A DNA stretch of 64,000 nt, taken from assembly GCF_019049245.1 (NCBI RefSeq), contig NZ_JAGMUK010000088.1, positions 58,370 through 122,369 of the forward strand. The letters are read 5' to 3'. Numbering within the stretch: the first letter of the stretch is position 1; the number at the start of each line of letters is the position of its first letter. Under the pieces are notes generated by a model. That model did not search any database, was not told where the DNA came from, and saw only the letters and a list, made by a program, of their open reading frames with translations. Position numbers and translations under genes: made by a program. Below are positions 9,397 through 17,221 of this stretch, piece after piece. Source of the stretch: Streptomyces sp. AC555_RSS877. Its GTDB lineage: Bacteria > Actinomycetota > Actinomycetes > Streptomycetales > Streptomycetaceae.

Positions 9397-10230
9397 TCAG
9401 ACGGTCGCCTCGGACAGCTCCTGGCCCAGGGCGGCCAGGGCTGCGAGCGACCGGGGTCCGGCGTGGACGCGGCGGGCCACCGAGCGGGCCAGGCCGCCCG
9501 GGTCCGGCGCCTGGAAGACGTTGCGTCCGACGGCGACGCCGAGCACGCCGGACTCCATCGTGCTGTCGATGCGGTCGAGGAACTTGCCGGTGTCCTCCAG
9601 CACGCCGCCGCCGGCGGTGACGACCGGGATCGGGCTGGCCGCGACGACCTCGCGCATCGTCAGGGGCGAGCCGGTGTACGGCAGCTTCACGATGTCGGCG
9701 CCGAGGTCAGCCGCGACGTTCGCGGCGTGCGCCAGCAGGACGGGGTCGGCCGGATCGGTGATGCGGGGGCCTCGCGGATAGACCATCGCGAGCAGCGGCA
9801 GGCCGAAGCGGGCGCAGTGGCCGGCGACCGCGCCGAGGTCGGTGAGCTGGGCGGCCTCGGTGCTGGATCCCAGGTTGATGTGCACGCTGACGCCGTCGGC
9901 GCCCAGGGCGACCGCCTCTTCCACGGCGCCCACCAGGATCTTCGCGTCCGCGTCCGGCGCGAGCTGCGTGCTGCCGTTGAGGTGGACGATCAGTGCCAGC
10001 CGCCCGAGCGCATCGGTCGGCAGGAACCGGACACGCCCTTTGTGGACGATGATCCCGTCCACCTCGTTGGCAGCCATCTCCTCGACGAGCCCGGCGAATC
10101 CGGCGGCGGAAGCCACCGGGCCGTCGGCCAGCGAGTGGTCGAGCGGAACCAGGAACGTCGTCCCGGAAGCCGAGTGGACAATCCGCTGAACCCGACGGTC
10201 CTTTCCGGTCCAGCCGTATACATCGGTCAT
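9397..10230 (-). CDS. griI-like: 2-amino-4,5-dihydroxy-6-oxo-7-(phosphooxy)heptanoate synthase (GriI-like aldolase)
   Basis: 277 residues starting MTDVYGWTGKDRR; the start is supported by homology-like length rather than by its RBS, which is weak. The protein is a class I aldolase of the DeoC/FbaB type: VPLDHSLADGP near the N-terminus, IVKLPYTGSP with the Schiff-base Lys near residue 190, and TAGGG and VAVGRNVFQ phosphate-binding segments. GriI condenses aspartate semialdehyde with dihydroxyacetone phosphate to the C7 intermediate used by GriH. It is the first catalytic gene of the leftward operon, 178 bp after the StrR-like gene in the same direction. Confidence 0.92.
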   Translation of the reverse strand: MTDVYGWTGKDRRVQRIVHSASGTTFLVPLDHSLADGPVASAAGFAGLVEEMAANEVDGIIVHKGRVRFLPTDALGRLALIVHLNGSTQLAPDADAKILVGAVEEAVALGADGVSVHINLGSSTEAAQLTDLGAVAGHCARFGLPLLAMVYPRGPRITDPADPVLLAHAANVAADLGADIVKLPYTGSPLTMREVVAASPIPVVTAGGGVLEDTGKFLDRIDSTMESGVLGVAVGRNVFQAPDPGGLARSVARRVHAGPRSLAALAALGQELSEATV

Positions 10231-10408
10231 TTTATTCAACACCCCGTCCCAAACCCAGATGACCAGATCAGTTGTCCGGTGCGCATTCGAAGCGCTTTCT
10301 GTGGAAGTTTTTCTGCGGTATTCCCGGTGTTGCCTCAATGACCAAACCAAGGAATTCGCCGACCCGTCAAGCCCTGCGATTTCCGCGCTCTTCAGCGTGT
10401 ACCGCCGG
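10231..10408. other. Intergenic region between StrR-like and GriI-like genes
   Basis: 178 bp with lower GC than its surroundings. A sequence CCGGTGCGCA at 10276-10285 resembles one half of the long inverted repeats upstream of the activator gene. This is the natural place for a StrR-dependent promoter of the biosynthetic operon, but I see no second half-site, so the call is tentative. Confidence 0.35.
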
Positions 10409-11473
10409 CTACCTCTGCTCGGGTGGCTTCGACCGGCGCTGCGCCAGGCGCAGGGAAAGGTCCTGCCACGCCTGCACGCTCGCCTGGGCGAGTTCCGCGA
10501 CGAAGTCGAGGCAGTGGTCGGGCAGGTCGAGGACAAGCCCGTCCTGCGCCTGCGGGTCGATGGCGGCCACCGCGAGGATGCTCAGCAGCAGACGGCCGGA
10601 CTGGTTGAACCGCAGCGAGGGGTCGGTGCGCAGGGAGCGCAGCAGCGCGGTGGACCTGTCGAGCTTGCCCGGCACCGCGGTCGCGGCCTGCGCACGCGGC
10701 GCCTCCGCGTAGCGCGCGGGCGGGGTGCGCAGTCCCTCCGCGTTGCGCGCGGGCGGGGTGCGCCGCTGATCGGGGATCACCGCCCTGGCCTCCCGTTGGA
10801 GCTGGTCGCGCACGTCGCGGACGGTGCCCGGGGACACGCCGGCGACCGCGCTCACGGCCCGCAGGGAGGAGGCGGGTTCCCGTAGGAGCATCTCCTTGGC
10901 GCGCTCCCGCCCGGCGGCGGCGCTGACGGGCCGTAGGCGGCCGTCCCTGCCGAGCCTGGTCTGCCCGCCGGGCCGCCCGATCGCCTCGCGCAGGGCGGCG
11001 ATCGTCTTGGGCGAGAGTCCGACGGCCGACGCGATCGCGCGGTTGGACCAGCCCTCCTGTTCGCCAAGGATGCGGGTGCCGGCCGCCTTGCGGTCGGCCA
11101 GCGACAACGGCAGTCCGTGCCGTACGTTCAGCCGCACCGCAAGGACGAAGGCGCTCGCGTCGTCGCCGTCGAACCAGCGCGCCCGGATGGCCTCTTCACC
11201 TTGTAATTGGGCTGCGCGGACCCGGTGCACGCCGTCGATGACCCGATGGGTACCGCGCTGCACAACGATGGGCGGCAGGTCGGCCTGCGATTCCGCCAGG
11301 ACTCGTATGTGCTCGCTGTTCTCCCCCGCGGAGCGCGGCGAGTGGGACAGATCGAGCGCCCTGATCGGGATCCATTCCGTGTCCGTGCCGGCGTACCGCG
11401 CCTCGGCGTCCACGCGATCCGGAGGGTGGACGTCCGCGTCCCGTCGCTGGAGCACTGCTTCGCTGTCTGTCAC
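10409..11473 (-). CDS. StrR-family (ParB-like) pathway-specific transcriptional activator
   Basis: 354 residues from GTG 11473 with GAGGAG 10 bases upstream; another GTG lies 7 codons earlier. The N-terminal ParB/KorB-like fold has the block PPIVVQRGTHRVIDGVHR (about residues 68-85). A central helix-turn-helix (GWSNRAIASAVGLSPKTIAA) is followed by the StrR hallmark RLGRDGRLRPVS and a second HTH (SLRAVSAVAGVSPGTVRDV). StrR of streptomycin clusters is about 350 residues and activates biosynthetic promoters by binding long inverted repeats. A perfect ARE-like palindrome lies 78-105 bp before the start, so a butyrolactone receptor probably controls it directly. It heads the 3,4-AHBA operon and is divergent from the carboxylic acid reductase. 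Confidence 0.88.
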   Translation of the reverse strand: MTDSEAVLQRRDADVHPPDRVDAEARYAGTDTEWIPIRALDLSHSPRSAGENSEHIRVLAESQADLPPIVVQRGTHRVIDGVHRVRAAQLQGEEAIRARWFDGDDASAFVLAVRLNVRHGLPLSLADRKAAGTRILGEQEGWSNRAIASAVGLSPKTIAALREAIGRPGGQTRLGRDGRLRPVSAAAGRERAKEMLLREPASSLRAVSAVAGVSPGTVRDVRDQLQREARAVIPDQRRTPPARNAEGLRTPPARYAEAPRAQAATAVPGKLDRSTALLRSLRTDPSLRFNQSGRLLLSILAVAAIDPQAQDGLVLDLPDHCLDFVAELAQASVQAWQDLSLRLAQRRSKPPEQR

Positions 11474-11550
11474 GTTCGACCACTCCTCAGCCACACCTGC
11501 CGCTGTCGGTCAGGGGCTGCGGAGCCTGTGCGCACTCCGACGGCCCACCA

Positions 11551-11578
11551 AAAGAATACCTTCTCCAAGGTATTCTTT
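11551..11578. promoter_or_regulatory. ARE-like butyrolactone receptor operator 1
   Basis: Perfect palindrome: arms AAAGAATACCTT and its complement around a 4-base centre CTCC. It shares the core ATACCTTC with three other sites near 15.75, 18.5 and 19.88 kb. It lies upstream of the StrR-like gene and has the form of autoregulatory elements bound by ScbR/ArpA-type TetR receptors. It is the most symmetrical of the four. Confidence 0.8.
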
Positions 11579-11599
11579 ACAGCGGCCGCGGCACCCGGC

Positions 11600-11637
11600 C
11601 CGGTGTGCAACCGGAGATTTCCCCGGTTGCACACCGG
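11600..11637. promoter_or_regulatory. 15-bp perfect inverted repeat (candidate StrR-type operator)
   Basis: Arms CCGGTGTGCAACCGG and its exact complement flank an 8-base spacer AGATTTCC. It lies between the ARE and the divergent reductase gene. StrR-family activators bind long spaced inverted repeats, so autoregulation or control of the reductase gene is plausible. A hairpin or attenuator role cannot be excluded. Confidence 0.5.
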
Positions 11638-11849
11638 TCGACCGCGGGAGCCGGTGCTGGGGCGCCCCGACCAGGGCAGCAAGGAGAACCCGCCGCCGGC
11701 GACAGGGGGCCGTACCGGCAAGCGGACAGACGGAGGCCGCCGCACAGTCTCGGGGGGTGGACCGCGCGGCGGCCGCCGGACGTAGCGCAGCCCGCGCGGC
11801 CCACAGTGCGGCGAGGCGACCGCACGGCACCGGATACGGAGCCGCACGC

Positions 11850-11882
11850 GGTGCGCGGTGATTTCCGTGGGAACCGCGCACC
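11850..11882. promoter_or_regulatory. 10-bp inverted repeat with related spacer (second candidate StrR-type operator)
   Basis: Arms GGTGCGCGGT and ACCGCGCACC are separated by 13 bases that again contain GATTTCC. Outer half-sites GGTGYGC/GCRCACC and overall length (33 versus 34 bp) match the repeat at 11602-11635, so both are probably bound by the same protein. It lies about 225 bp before the reductase start. Confidence 0.45.
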
Positions 11883-12107
11883 CATCCGCGCAGGAGGAAT
11901 TCCGAACGGTGCCACGAGCACAATTCCCCGCTTCTCCCCCGCCACCCGACAGCCTGGCGTCCATTTCTTTCCGCACGCTAAGCTGACCGCGCCTTGGCCA
12001 CCGGAGCCGTCTGCTCCCATGCGCCGGCCCGGCGCGTGGTGGTCTTCTTCGGCTTTCAGCCGGGCTCATGTGCCGGAAAGAATCCGCGGTGACAGAAAGG
12101 CGTGGTC

Positions 12108-15100
12108 ATGGGTAATGACTCACCAGGCACCACTGTGCGCGCTTCCACAGGGAAATGCCGGAAGCAGCGCATTGCCGAACTGTTCCGGGCCGAGCCGGAG
12201 CTCGCCGACAGCATGCCGGTGGCCGGCATGTTCGAGGAAACCGCCGGACGCGGGCCGCGCCTGTCCGAGATCGTCAGGCGCACCCTCGCGGCGTACGCCG
12301 ACCGGCCCGCACTCGGCGAGCGGGCCAGGCAGTACGCCAGCGTGGACGGCCGCGTCACCGCGCGGCTGCTGCCCCGGTTCGACACCATCTCGTACGGCGA
12401 GCTGTGGAAGCGGCTGAGCGCGGTCGCCGCCGACTGGTACCACCACCCGCAACACCCGCTGCGCGAAGGCGACTTCGTCGCGATCCTGGGTTTCGCCGGC
12501 ACCGACTACACCACAGTCGATCTGGCGTGCGGCCAGGTCGGGGCGATCGCCGTGCCCCTGCACACCAACGCCTCGGTCGACCACATCCACCACCTGGTGG
12601 CGGAGGCCGCCCCGCGTGTCTTCGCCACCAGCGCCGACCGCCTGGCGACCGTGCTCGAAGCGCTGGCCGGGCAGACCTGCGTGCACCGGATCCTCGTCTT
12701 CGACCACCGCCCCGAGCTCGCCGAGCACCGAGAGGCGCTGGCGGCCGCCGGCCGGCTGCTGGCCACGACGGGTGCACCGATGTCGCTGGAGTTGCTGTCC
12801 GACGTCGTCGGCCGCGCGGACTCGCTGCCGCCGGTGCCCGAACTGCCGCCGGACAGCAGTGCCGACGGCGCGCTGTCGGCATTGGTGTACACCTCCGGCA
12901 GCACCGGCACGCCCAAGGGCGTGATGTTCCCGGAGTCGACGGTGTCCCTCATGTGGCGCCCGCCCGCGGGACCCGACAACCAGTACCCGTTGATCACGGC
13001 CAACTTCCTGCCGCAGAGCCACCTGGTCGCCAGGAGGCTGGTGATCAAGACGCTGGCGACCGGCGGCACCGCGCACTTCGTGGCCAACAGCGACCTGTCC
13101 ACCCTCCTGGACGACCTGGCGCTGATCCGGCCGACCGAGATCGCCATGGTGCCGCGGGTCTGCGAGCTGCTCTTCGAGAGCTACCACGCCCAGGTGAACC
13201 AGCGAGTGGTGCGCGGCCGGCTGCGCGACGCCGACCACGCCGAGGTGATCGCGCATCTGCGGGACCACGTACTGGGAGGGCGTGTCATCCATGCCCCCTG
13301 CGGGTCCGCCCCGCTCGCCCCGGAGCTGGCCGAGTTCCTCCGCGACGCCCTCGACGTCCCACTCCTGGACAGCTACGGCACGACCGAGACCGGTCTGGTC
13401 ATGCTGGACCACCGCGTGCAGAGCCCTCCGGTAGTGGACTACAAGCTCGTGGACGTCCCCGAACTGGGCTACTCCGCCGCCGACTCTCCCTACCCGCGCG
13501 GCGAGCTGCTGGTGAAGACCGCGCTCATCACCCCCGGCTACTACCGGCGCGCCAAGGACACCGCCGAGGTGTTCGACCAGGACGGCTACTACCGCACCGG
13601 CGACATCATGGCCGAGACCGCGCCCGGCGAACTGGTCTACGTCGACCGCCGCAGTAACGTACTCAAGCTCTCCCAGGGTGAGTTCGTCGCACTGTCCAAG
13701 GTGGAGGCGGCGCTCGTCGCCAGCCCGGTGGTGCGGCAGATCTTCGTGTACGGCAACAGCTCCCGTGCCTACCTGCTCGCCGTGGTGGTGCCCACCCCCG
13801 AGGCGATTGCGCAGGCCGGTGACGAAGCGGCACTGAAGGCGGCGATCAGCAGGTCGCTGCAGAGCGTCGCCACGCAGGCCGGACTGGCTCCGTACGAGGT
13901 CCCGCGCGACCTGATCGTCGAGACCGTGCCGTTCAGCCAGGACAACGGTCTGCTGACCGACTCGACCAAACAGCTGCGCCCACGGCTGAAGGAGCGGTAC
14001 GGCGAACGGCTCGAACAGCGCTACGCCGAACTCGCCGCGGGTCAGGCCGCGGAGCTGCGCGCGGTGTGGCAGGACCACGACCGCCCGGTGGCCGAGACGG
14101 TCGCCCGCGCCGCGCAGGCGCTGCTGCCGGGGCTCGACATCGAGCCGGACCCGGAGCAGCGCTTCACCGATCTGGGCGGAGACTCGCTGTCGGCACTGTC
14201 GTTCGCGAACCTGCTGCGGGAGATCTTCGGCATCGAGGTCTCGGTCGGAACCGTCCTGGGGCCGGCCAACACCCTCGGCGAGATCACCGCCCACGTGGAG
14301 CGGCTGCGCGGTGCCGCCGCGGCCCAGCGGGCCACCTTCGCCGTGGTCCACGGCGAGCACGCCCTCTCGGTGCGGGCCGAGGAGCTCACTCTGGACAAGT
14401 TCATCGACGCCGCGACCCTCACCGCGAGCACGGCACTCCCCCGACCGGTCGGCGAGCCGCGCACGGTGCTGCTCACCGGGGCCAACGGCTACCTGGGCCG
14501 CCTGCTGTGCCTGGAGTGGCTTCAGCAGCTGGCCCCGGTCGGCGGCACACTGGTCTGCCTGGTGCGCGCCACCGACGACAGCGCCGCCCGGCAGCGCCTG
14601 GAGAAGTCCCTGGACAGCGGGGACACCGCCCTCAAGAGCCGCTTCGCCGAACTGACGGCCAACGGCTCGCTGCGTGTGCTGGCCGGCGACATCGGCGCGG
14701 CGCGTCTGGGCCTTGGCGAGCAGGACTGGCAGCACCTGACCGCGACGGTGGACCTCATCGTGCACCCGGCGGCACTGGTCAACCACGTGCTGCCGTACCG
14801 GCAGTTGTTCGAGCCCAACGTGGTCGGCACCGCCGAGGTCGTCCGCGCCGCCCTGACCACCCGGCTGAAGCCGGTCGTGTTCGTGTCCACCGTGTCCGTG
14901 GCCGCACACGGCGCGGCCACGGCGGACGAGGACACCGACATCAGGGAGGACAGCCCGGAACGTGCGATCGACGACAGGCACGCGGGCGGCTACGCCACGA
15001 GCAAGTGGGCAGGCGAGGTGCTGCTGCGCGAGGCCCACGACCTGTGCGGGCTGCCGGTGACGGTGTTCCGCTCCGGCATGATCCTGGCGCACGCCCGGTA

Positions 15101-15647
15101 CGCCGGGCAGCTCAATGTCCCCGACACCTTCACCCGCCTGCTGCTGAGCCTGATCGCCACCGGGATCGCCCCCGATTCGTTCTACGGCGGCGCAGAGGGC
15201 GGCCCGCGCCCGCGGGCGCACTACGACGGGCTGCCGGGGGACTTCGTCGCCGCCGCGGTGGCCGCCCTGGGCTCTGGCACCGACGGGTACCGGACGTTCA
15301 ACGTGGTCAATCCGCACGACGACGGAATCTCGCTGGACACCGTGGTCGACTGGCTGGCCGACAGCGGAATCAGCGTCCGTCGGGTCAGCGGCCACCGGCA
15401 GTGGTGCGAGCAGTTCGAGGCCGCGCTGCATACGCTGCCACAGGCGCAGCGCCCGTACTCCCTGCTGCCGCTGATAGCCGCATGGCGCGAGCCGCTCGTC
15501 CCTCGCACGACGTCGGCGCTGCCCACCGAACGGTTCCGCGCAGCGGTGCGCACCGTCGGCATCGGCGCCGAGCGGGACATCCCGCACCTGTCCCGGCCAC
15601 TGATCGAGAAGTACGTGGCGGACCTGCGGCACCTGGGCCTGATCTAG
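12108..15647 (+). CDS. car: Carboxylic acid reductase (adenylation-PCP-reductase)
   Basis: 1,179 residues from ATG 12108 (GAAAGG seven bases upstream), the length of Nocardia-type CARs (about 1,174). Domains in order: adenylation domain with YTSGSTGTPKGV (about 262-273) and YRTGDI; carrier domain with LGGDSLSAL (phosphopantetheine Ser near 691); reductase domain with the NADPH motif GANGYLGRLL near 790 and a catalytic Tyr/Lys in GGYATSKWAGE near 961. It activates an acid with ATP, loads it on the carrier and reduces it with NADPH to the aldehyde; a phosphopantetheinyl transferase must be supplied in trans. Next to 3,4-AHBA genes, its likely substrate is 3-amino-4-hydroxybenzoate (inference). 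Grixazone makes that aldehyde with separate GriC/GriD proteins. Confidence 0.93.
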   Translation: MGNDSPGTTVRASTGKCRKQRIAELFRAEPELADSMPVAGMFEETAGRGPRLSEIVRRTLAAYADRPALGERARQYASVDGRVTARLLPRFDTISYGELWKRLSAVAADWYHHPQHPLREGDFVAILGFAGTDYTTVDLACGQVGAIAVPLHTNASVDHIHHLVAEAAPRVFATSADRLATVLEALAGQTCVHRILVFDHRPELAEHREALAAAGRLLATTGAPMSLELLSDVVGRADSLPPVPELPPDSSADGALSALVYTSGSTGTPKGVMFPESTVSLMWRPPAGPDNQYPLITANFLPQSHLVARRLVIKTLATGGTAHFVANSDLSTLLDDLALIRPTEIAMVPRVCELLFESYHAQVNQRVVRGRLRDADHAEVIAHLRDHVLGGRVIHAPCGSAPLAPELAEFLRDALDVPLLDSYGTTETGLVMLDHRVQSPPVVDYKLVDVPELGYSAADSPYPRGELLVKTALITPGYYRRAKDTAEVFDQDGYYRTGDIMAETAPGELVYVDRRSNVLKLSQGEFVALSKVEAALVASPVVRQIFVYGNSSRAYLLAVVVPTPEAIAQAGDEAALKAAISRSLQSVATQAGLAPYEVPRDLIVETVPFSQDNGLLTDSTKQLRPRLKERYGERLEQRYAELAAGQAAELRAVWQDHDRPVAETVARAAQALLPGLDIEPDPEQRFTDLGGDSLSALSFANLLREIFGIEVSVGTVLGPANTLGEITAHVERLRGAAAAQRATFAVVHGEHALSVRAEELTLDKFIDAATLTASTALPRPVGEPRTVLLTGANGYLGRLLCLEWLQQLAPVGGTLVCLVRATDDSAARQRLEKSLDSGDTALKSRFAELTANGSLRVLAGDIGAARLGLGEQDWQHLTATVDLIVHPAALVNHVLPYRQLFEPNVVGTAEVVRAALTTRLKPVVFVSTVSVAAHGAATADEDTDIREDSPERAIDDRHAGGYATSKWAGEVLLREAHDLCGLPVTVFRSGMILAHARYAGQLNVPDTFTRLLLSLIATGIAPDSFYGGAEGGPRPRAHYDGLPGDFVAAAVAALGSGTDGYRTFNVVNPHDDGISLDTVVDWLADSGISVRRVSGHRQWCEQFEAALHTLPQAQRPYSLLPLIAAWREPLVPRTTSALPTERFRAAVRTVGIGAERDIPHLSRPLIEKYVADLRHLGLI

Positions 15648-15737
15648 TGCACCGGTCGTACACGCGCCGCCCGAGCCCGGTCGGCCCGGGCGACGGGTTT
15701 CGGCCGATGCGGTGCGTATTGAGGCGCGTTTATCCAA

Positions 15738-15765
15738 CAAGAACATACCTTCGTGAAGGTCTTGT
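15738..15765. promoter_or_regulatory. ARE-like operator 2
   Basis: CATACCTTCGTGAAGGT forms the core (ACCTT-CGTG-AAGGT, perfect), embedded in weaker flanking symmetry CAAGA...CTTG. It ends about 20 bp before the GTG of the following TetR gene, where a bound receptor would block transcription. It matches the operator near 11.55 kb in core sequence and spacing. Confidence 0.7.
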
Positions 15766-15785
15766 CTCTGGAGTGGAGGATCCGT

Positions 15786-16391
15786 GTGACTCAGGAGCGT
15801 GCGGTCCGCACCCGCGAGCAGGTGCTCAACGCTGCGGCGGAGGAGTTCGCCGCGCACGGCTACATGGGCACGACGCTGCTCGACGTGATCCAGCGCACCG
15901 GCATGACCAAGGGCGCGCTGTACGGGCATTTCTCCTCGAAGGAGGAGCTGGCGGCGGCGTTGATCGAGGAGGCCGGGGACGAGCTGAGCTCGCGGGCGGC
16001 ACGGACCGGCGAGCCGGACGCGGCGGCGGTACGCACGTTGCGGGAGACCGTGCTCGATCTCGCCCGGCACCTCCGCCAGGACACGCGGGCCCGGTCCGCG
16101 TTGCGGCTCGCCGTGGAGAGCCCTCACCTGGACCGGCACGACCCCGGGCTGGTCCAGCGGATCTGCCTGCCGCTGACCTGTGCCGTCACGGAGGCACAGG
16201 CCGGTGACGGGAGCACCGGCGGATACCCCCCTGAGGCCGTGGCCCGCCTGTTGCTATCGGTCTTCTTCGGGGTTCCTCATCCCGTGCCGCGTGACGACGC
16301 CGACGCCGCGCGGCGGTTCGACGACCTGTGGGCGGCCGTGTCCGGGCCACCGAAGGACGGACGGGCCTCCGCCGGCCTGCACGAGCACTGA
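15786..16391 (+). CDS. TetR-family regulator, butyrolactone receptor-like or pseudo-receptor
   Basis: 201 residues from GTG 15786 with GGAGGA seven bases upstream. The N-terminal HTH shows TREQVLNAAAEEFAAHGY and TKGALYGHFSSKEEL, the recognition-helix pattern of ArpA/ScbR-type receptors. The ligand domain is shorter and more diverged than in the second TetR of the cluster, and the conserved Trp region is not obvious, so it may be a pseudo-receptor that binds other ligands such as the end product. An ARE-like operator immediately upstream implies autoregulation or control by the second receptor. It is convergent with the HAD gene. Confidence 0.82.
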   Translation: MTQERAVRTREQVLNAAAEEFAAHGYMGTTLLDVIQRTGMTKGALYGHFSSKEELAAALIEEAGDELSSRAARTGEPDAAAVRTLRETVLDLARHLRQDTRARSALRLAVESPHLDRHDPGLVQRICLPLTCAVTEAQAGDGSTGGYPPEAVARLLLSVFFGVPHPVPRDDADAARRFDDLWAAVSGPPKDGRASAGLHEH

Positions 16392-16477
16392 AGCGCCGGT
16401 CCGTCCTCGTCCGGCCGCTCGGCTCCGGTGGAGACGGGCGGACCCCGCCGAGGACGCACGACCATCTGTACGGCCGG

Positions 16478-17221
16478 TCAAGCGCCGTCCCGGCGAGAGG
16501 CGGCGCCGGCCACCGGTCCAGGTGAGAGCAGGGCACGGACGTCGAGCGCGGTGTGGGGGTCCAGCACCCGCGCCCGCGGCAACCGCGCCGTCAGTTCCGC
16601 CGAGCCGCCCACGATGACGGGGTGCCCCACCTCCGCCAGCATGGGCAGATCGGACAGGTGGTCCCCATACGCGTAACACCGCGCCGGGTCCACGTTCGGG
16701 CAGCGCCGCAGCGTGTCACGGACCGCTGCGCGCTTCGCCTCTCCGATACAGGGATCGCCGACGAGTTGGCCGGTCAGCACTCCATCATGAGTCCCGGGAA
16801 CCGAGCACAGCAGGCGCGTCGCACCCACTTCGGCGGCGATGGGCGCGAGGACCGCAGGGAACGATCCGGACACCAGGATCACTGCGTCCCCTGCGTCGCG
16901 GTGCAGTTCCAGCGCCCGGCGTGTGGCGGCCAGGTAGAAACCGGGAGCCCTCGACCGCTCGGCATACCAGGCCTCGGCCAGCTCCGCGACGCGGGCGGCG
17001 GGCTCGCCCGCCCAGGTGCGGTAGTACAGGCGGTTCATGGCTTCCCGGGGAGCGCCGGCGGACGTCCGACGGGACAGGTCCCGGCGGACGTCCGCCGCGA
17101 GGCGGGCACCTCGCGTTCCGCGGGTGCCGCAGAAGTAGTACGCGAGGAAGTCGAACATCGACTTCACTGCGATGAGCGTCTCGTCGACGTCGCTGAACAC
17201 CAGGCGGGCCGACCGGCTCAC
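16478..17221 (-). CDS. HAD-family (SerB/HAD-IB-like) phosphatase
   Basis: 247 residues from GTG 17221, which overlaps the stop of the upstream gene as GTGA, so translation is coupled. HAD motif I is SDVDETLI (nucleophile Asp11 and acid/base Asp13); a VSGS motif II and a YGDHLSDLPML motif IV are visible. Size and motifs fit the HAD-IB group that includes phosphoserine phosphatase. Coupled to the acyl-CoA dehydrogenase-like gene and next to an AfsA gene, it could remove the phosphate of the butenolide phosphate intermediate of signal biosynthesis, a step AfsA pathways need (inference). Confidence 0.8.
   Translation of the reverse strand: MSRSARLVFSDVDETLIAVKSMFDFLAYYFCGTRGTRGARLAADVRRDLSRRTSAGAPREAMNRLYYRTWAGEPAARVAELAEAWYAERSRAPGFYLAATRRALELHRDAGDAVILVSGSFPAVLAPIAAEVGATRLLCSVPGTHDGVLTGQLVGDPCIGEAKRAAVRDTLRRCPNVDPARCYAYGDHLSDLPMLAEVGHPVIVGGSAELTARLPRARVLDPHTALDVRALLSPGPVAGAASRRDGA

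Larger units (their letters stand above)
11579..12107. other. Divergent promoter region between StrR-like and carboxylic acid reductase genes
   Basis: About 630 bp in total separate the two divergent genes. Besides the ARE and the two inverted repeats, it holds a short frame at 11909-11986 (GTG start, AGGAGGAA nine bases upstream, 25 residues) that could be a leader peptide. No other gene is evident. Confidence 0.5.

Noticed and set aside
12120..16139. Very long open frame on the minus strand across the carboxylic acid reductase gene
   Set aside because: It is a GC-codon shadow: it has no domain motifs, is full of Gln/Arg/Gly, and the plus strand shows all CAR motifs.
16392..16477. Possible terminator between the convergent TetR and HAD genes
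   Set aside because: Only a weak GTCCTCG/CGAGGAC pairing over a long loop was seen; not convincing.
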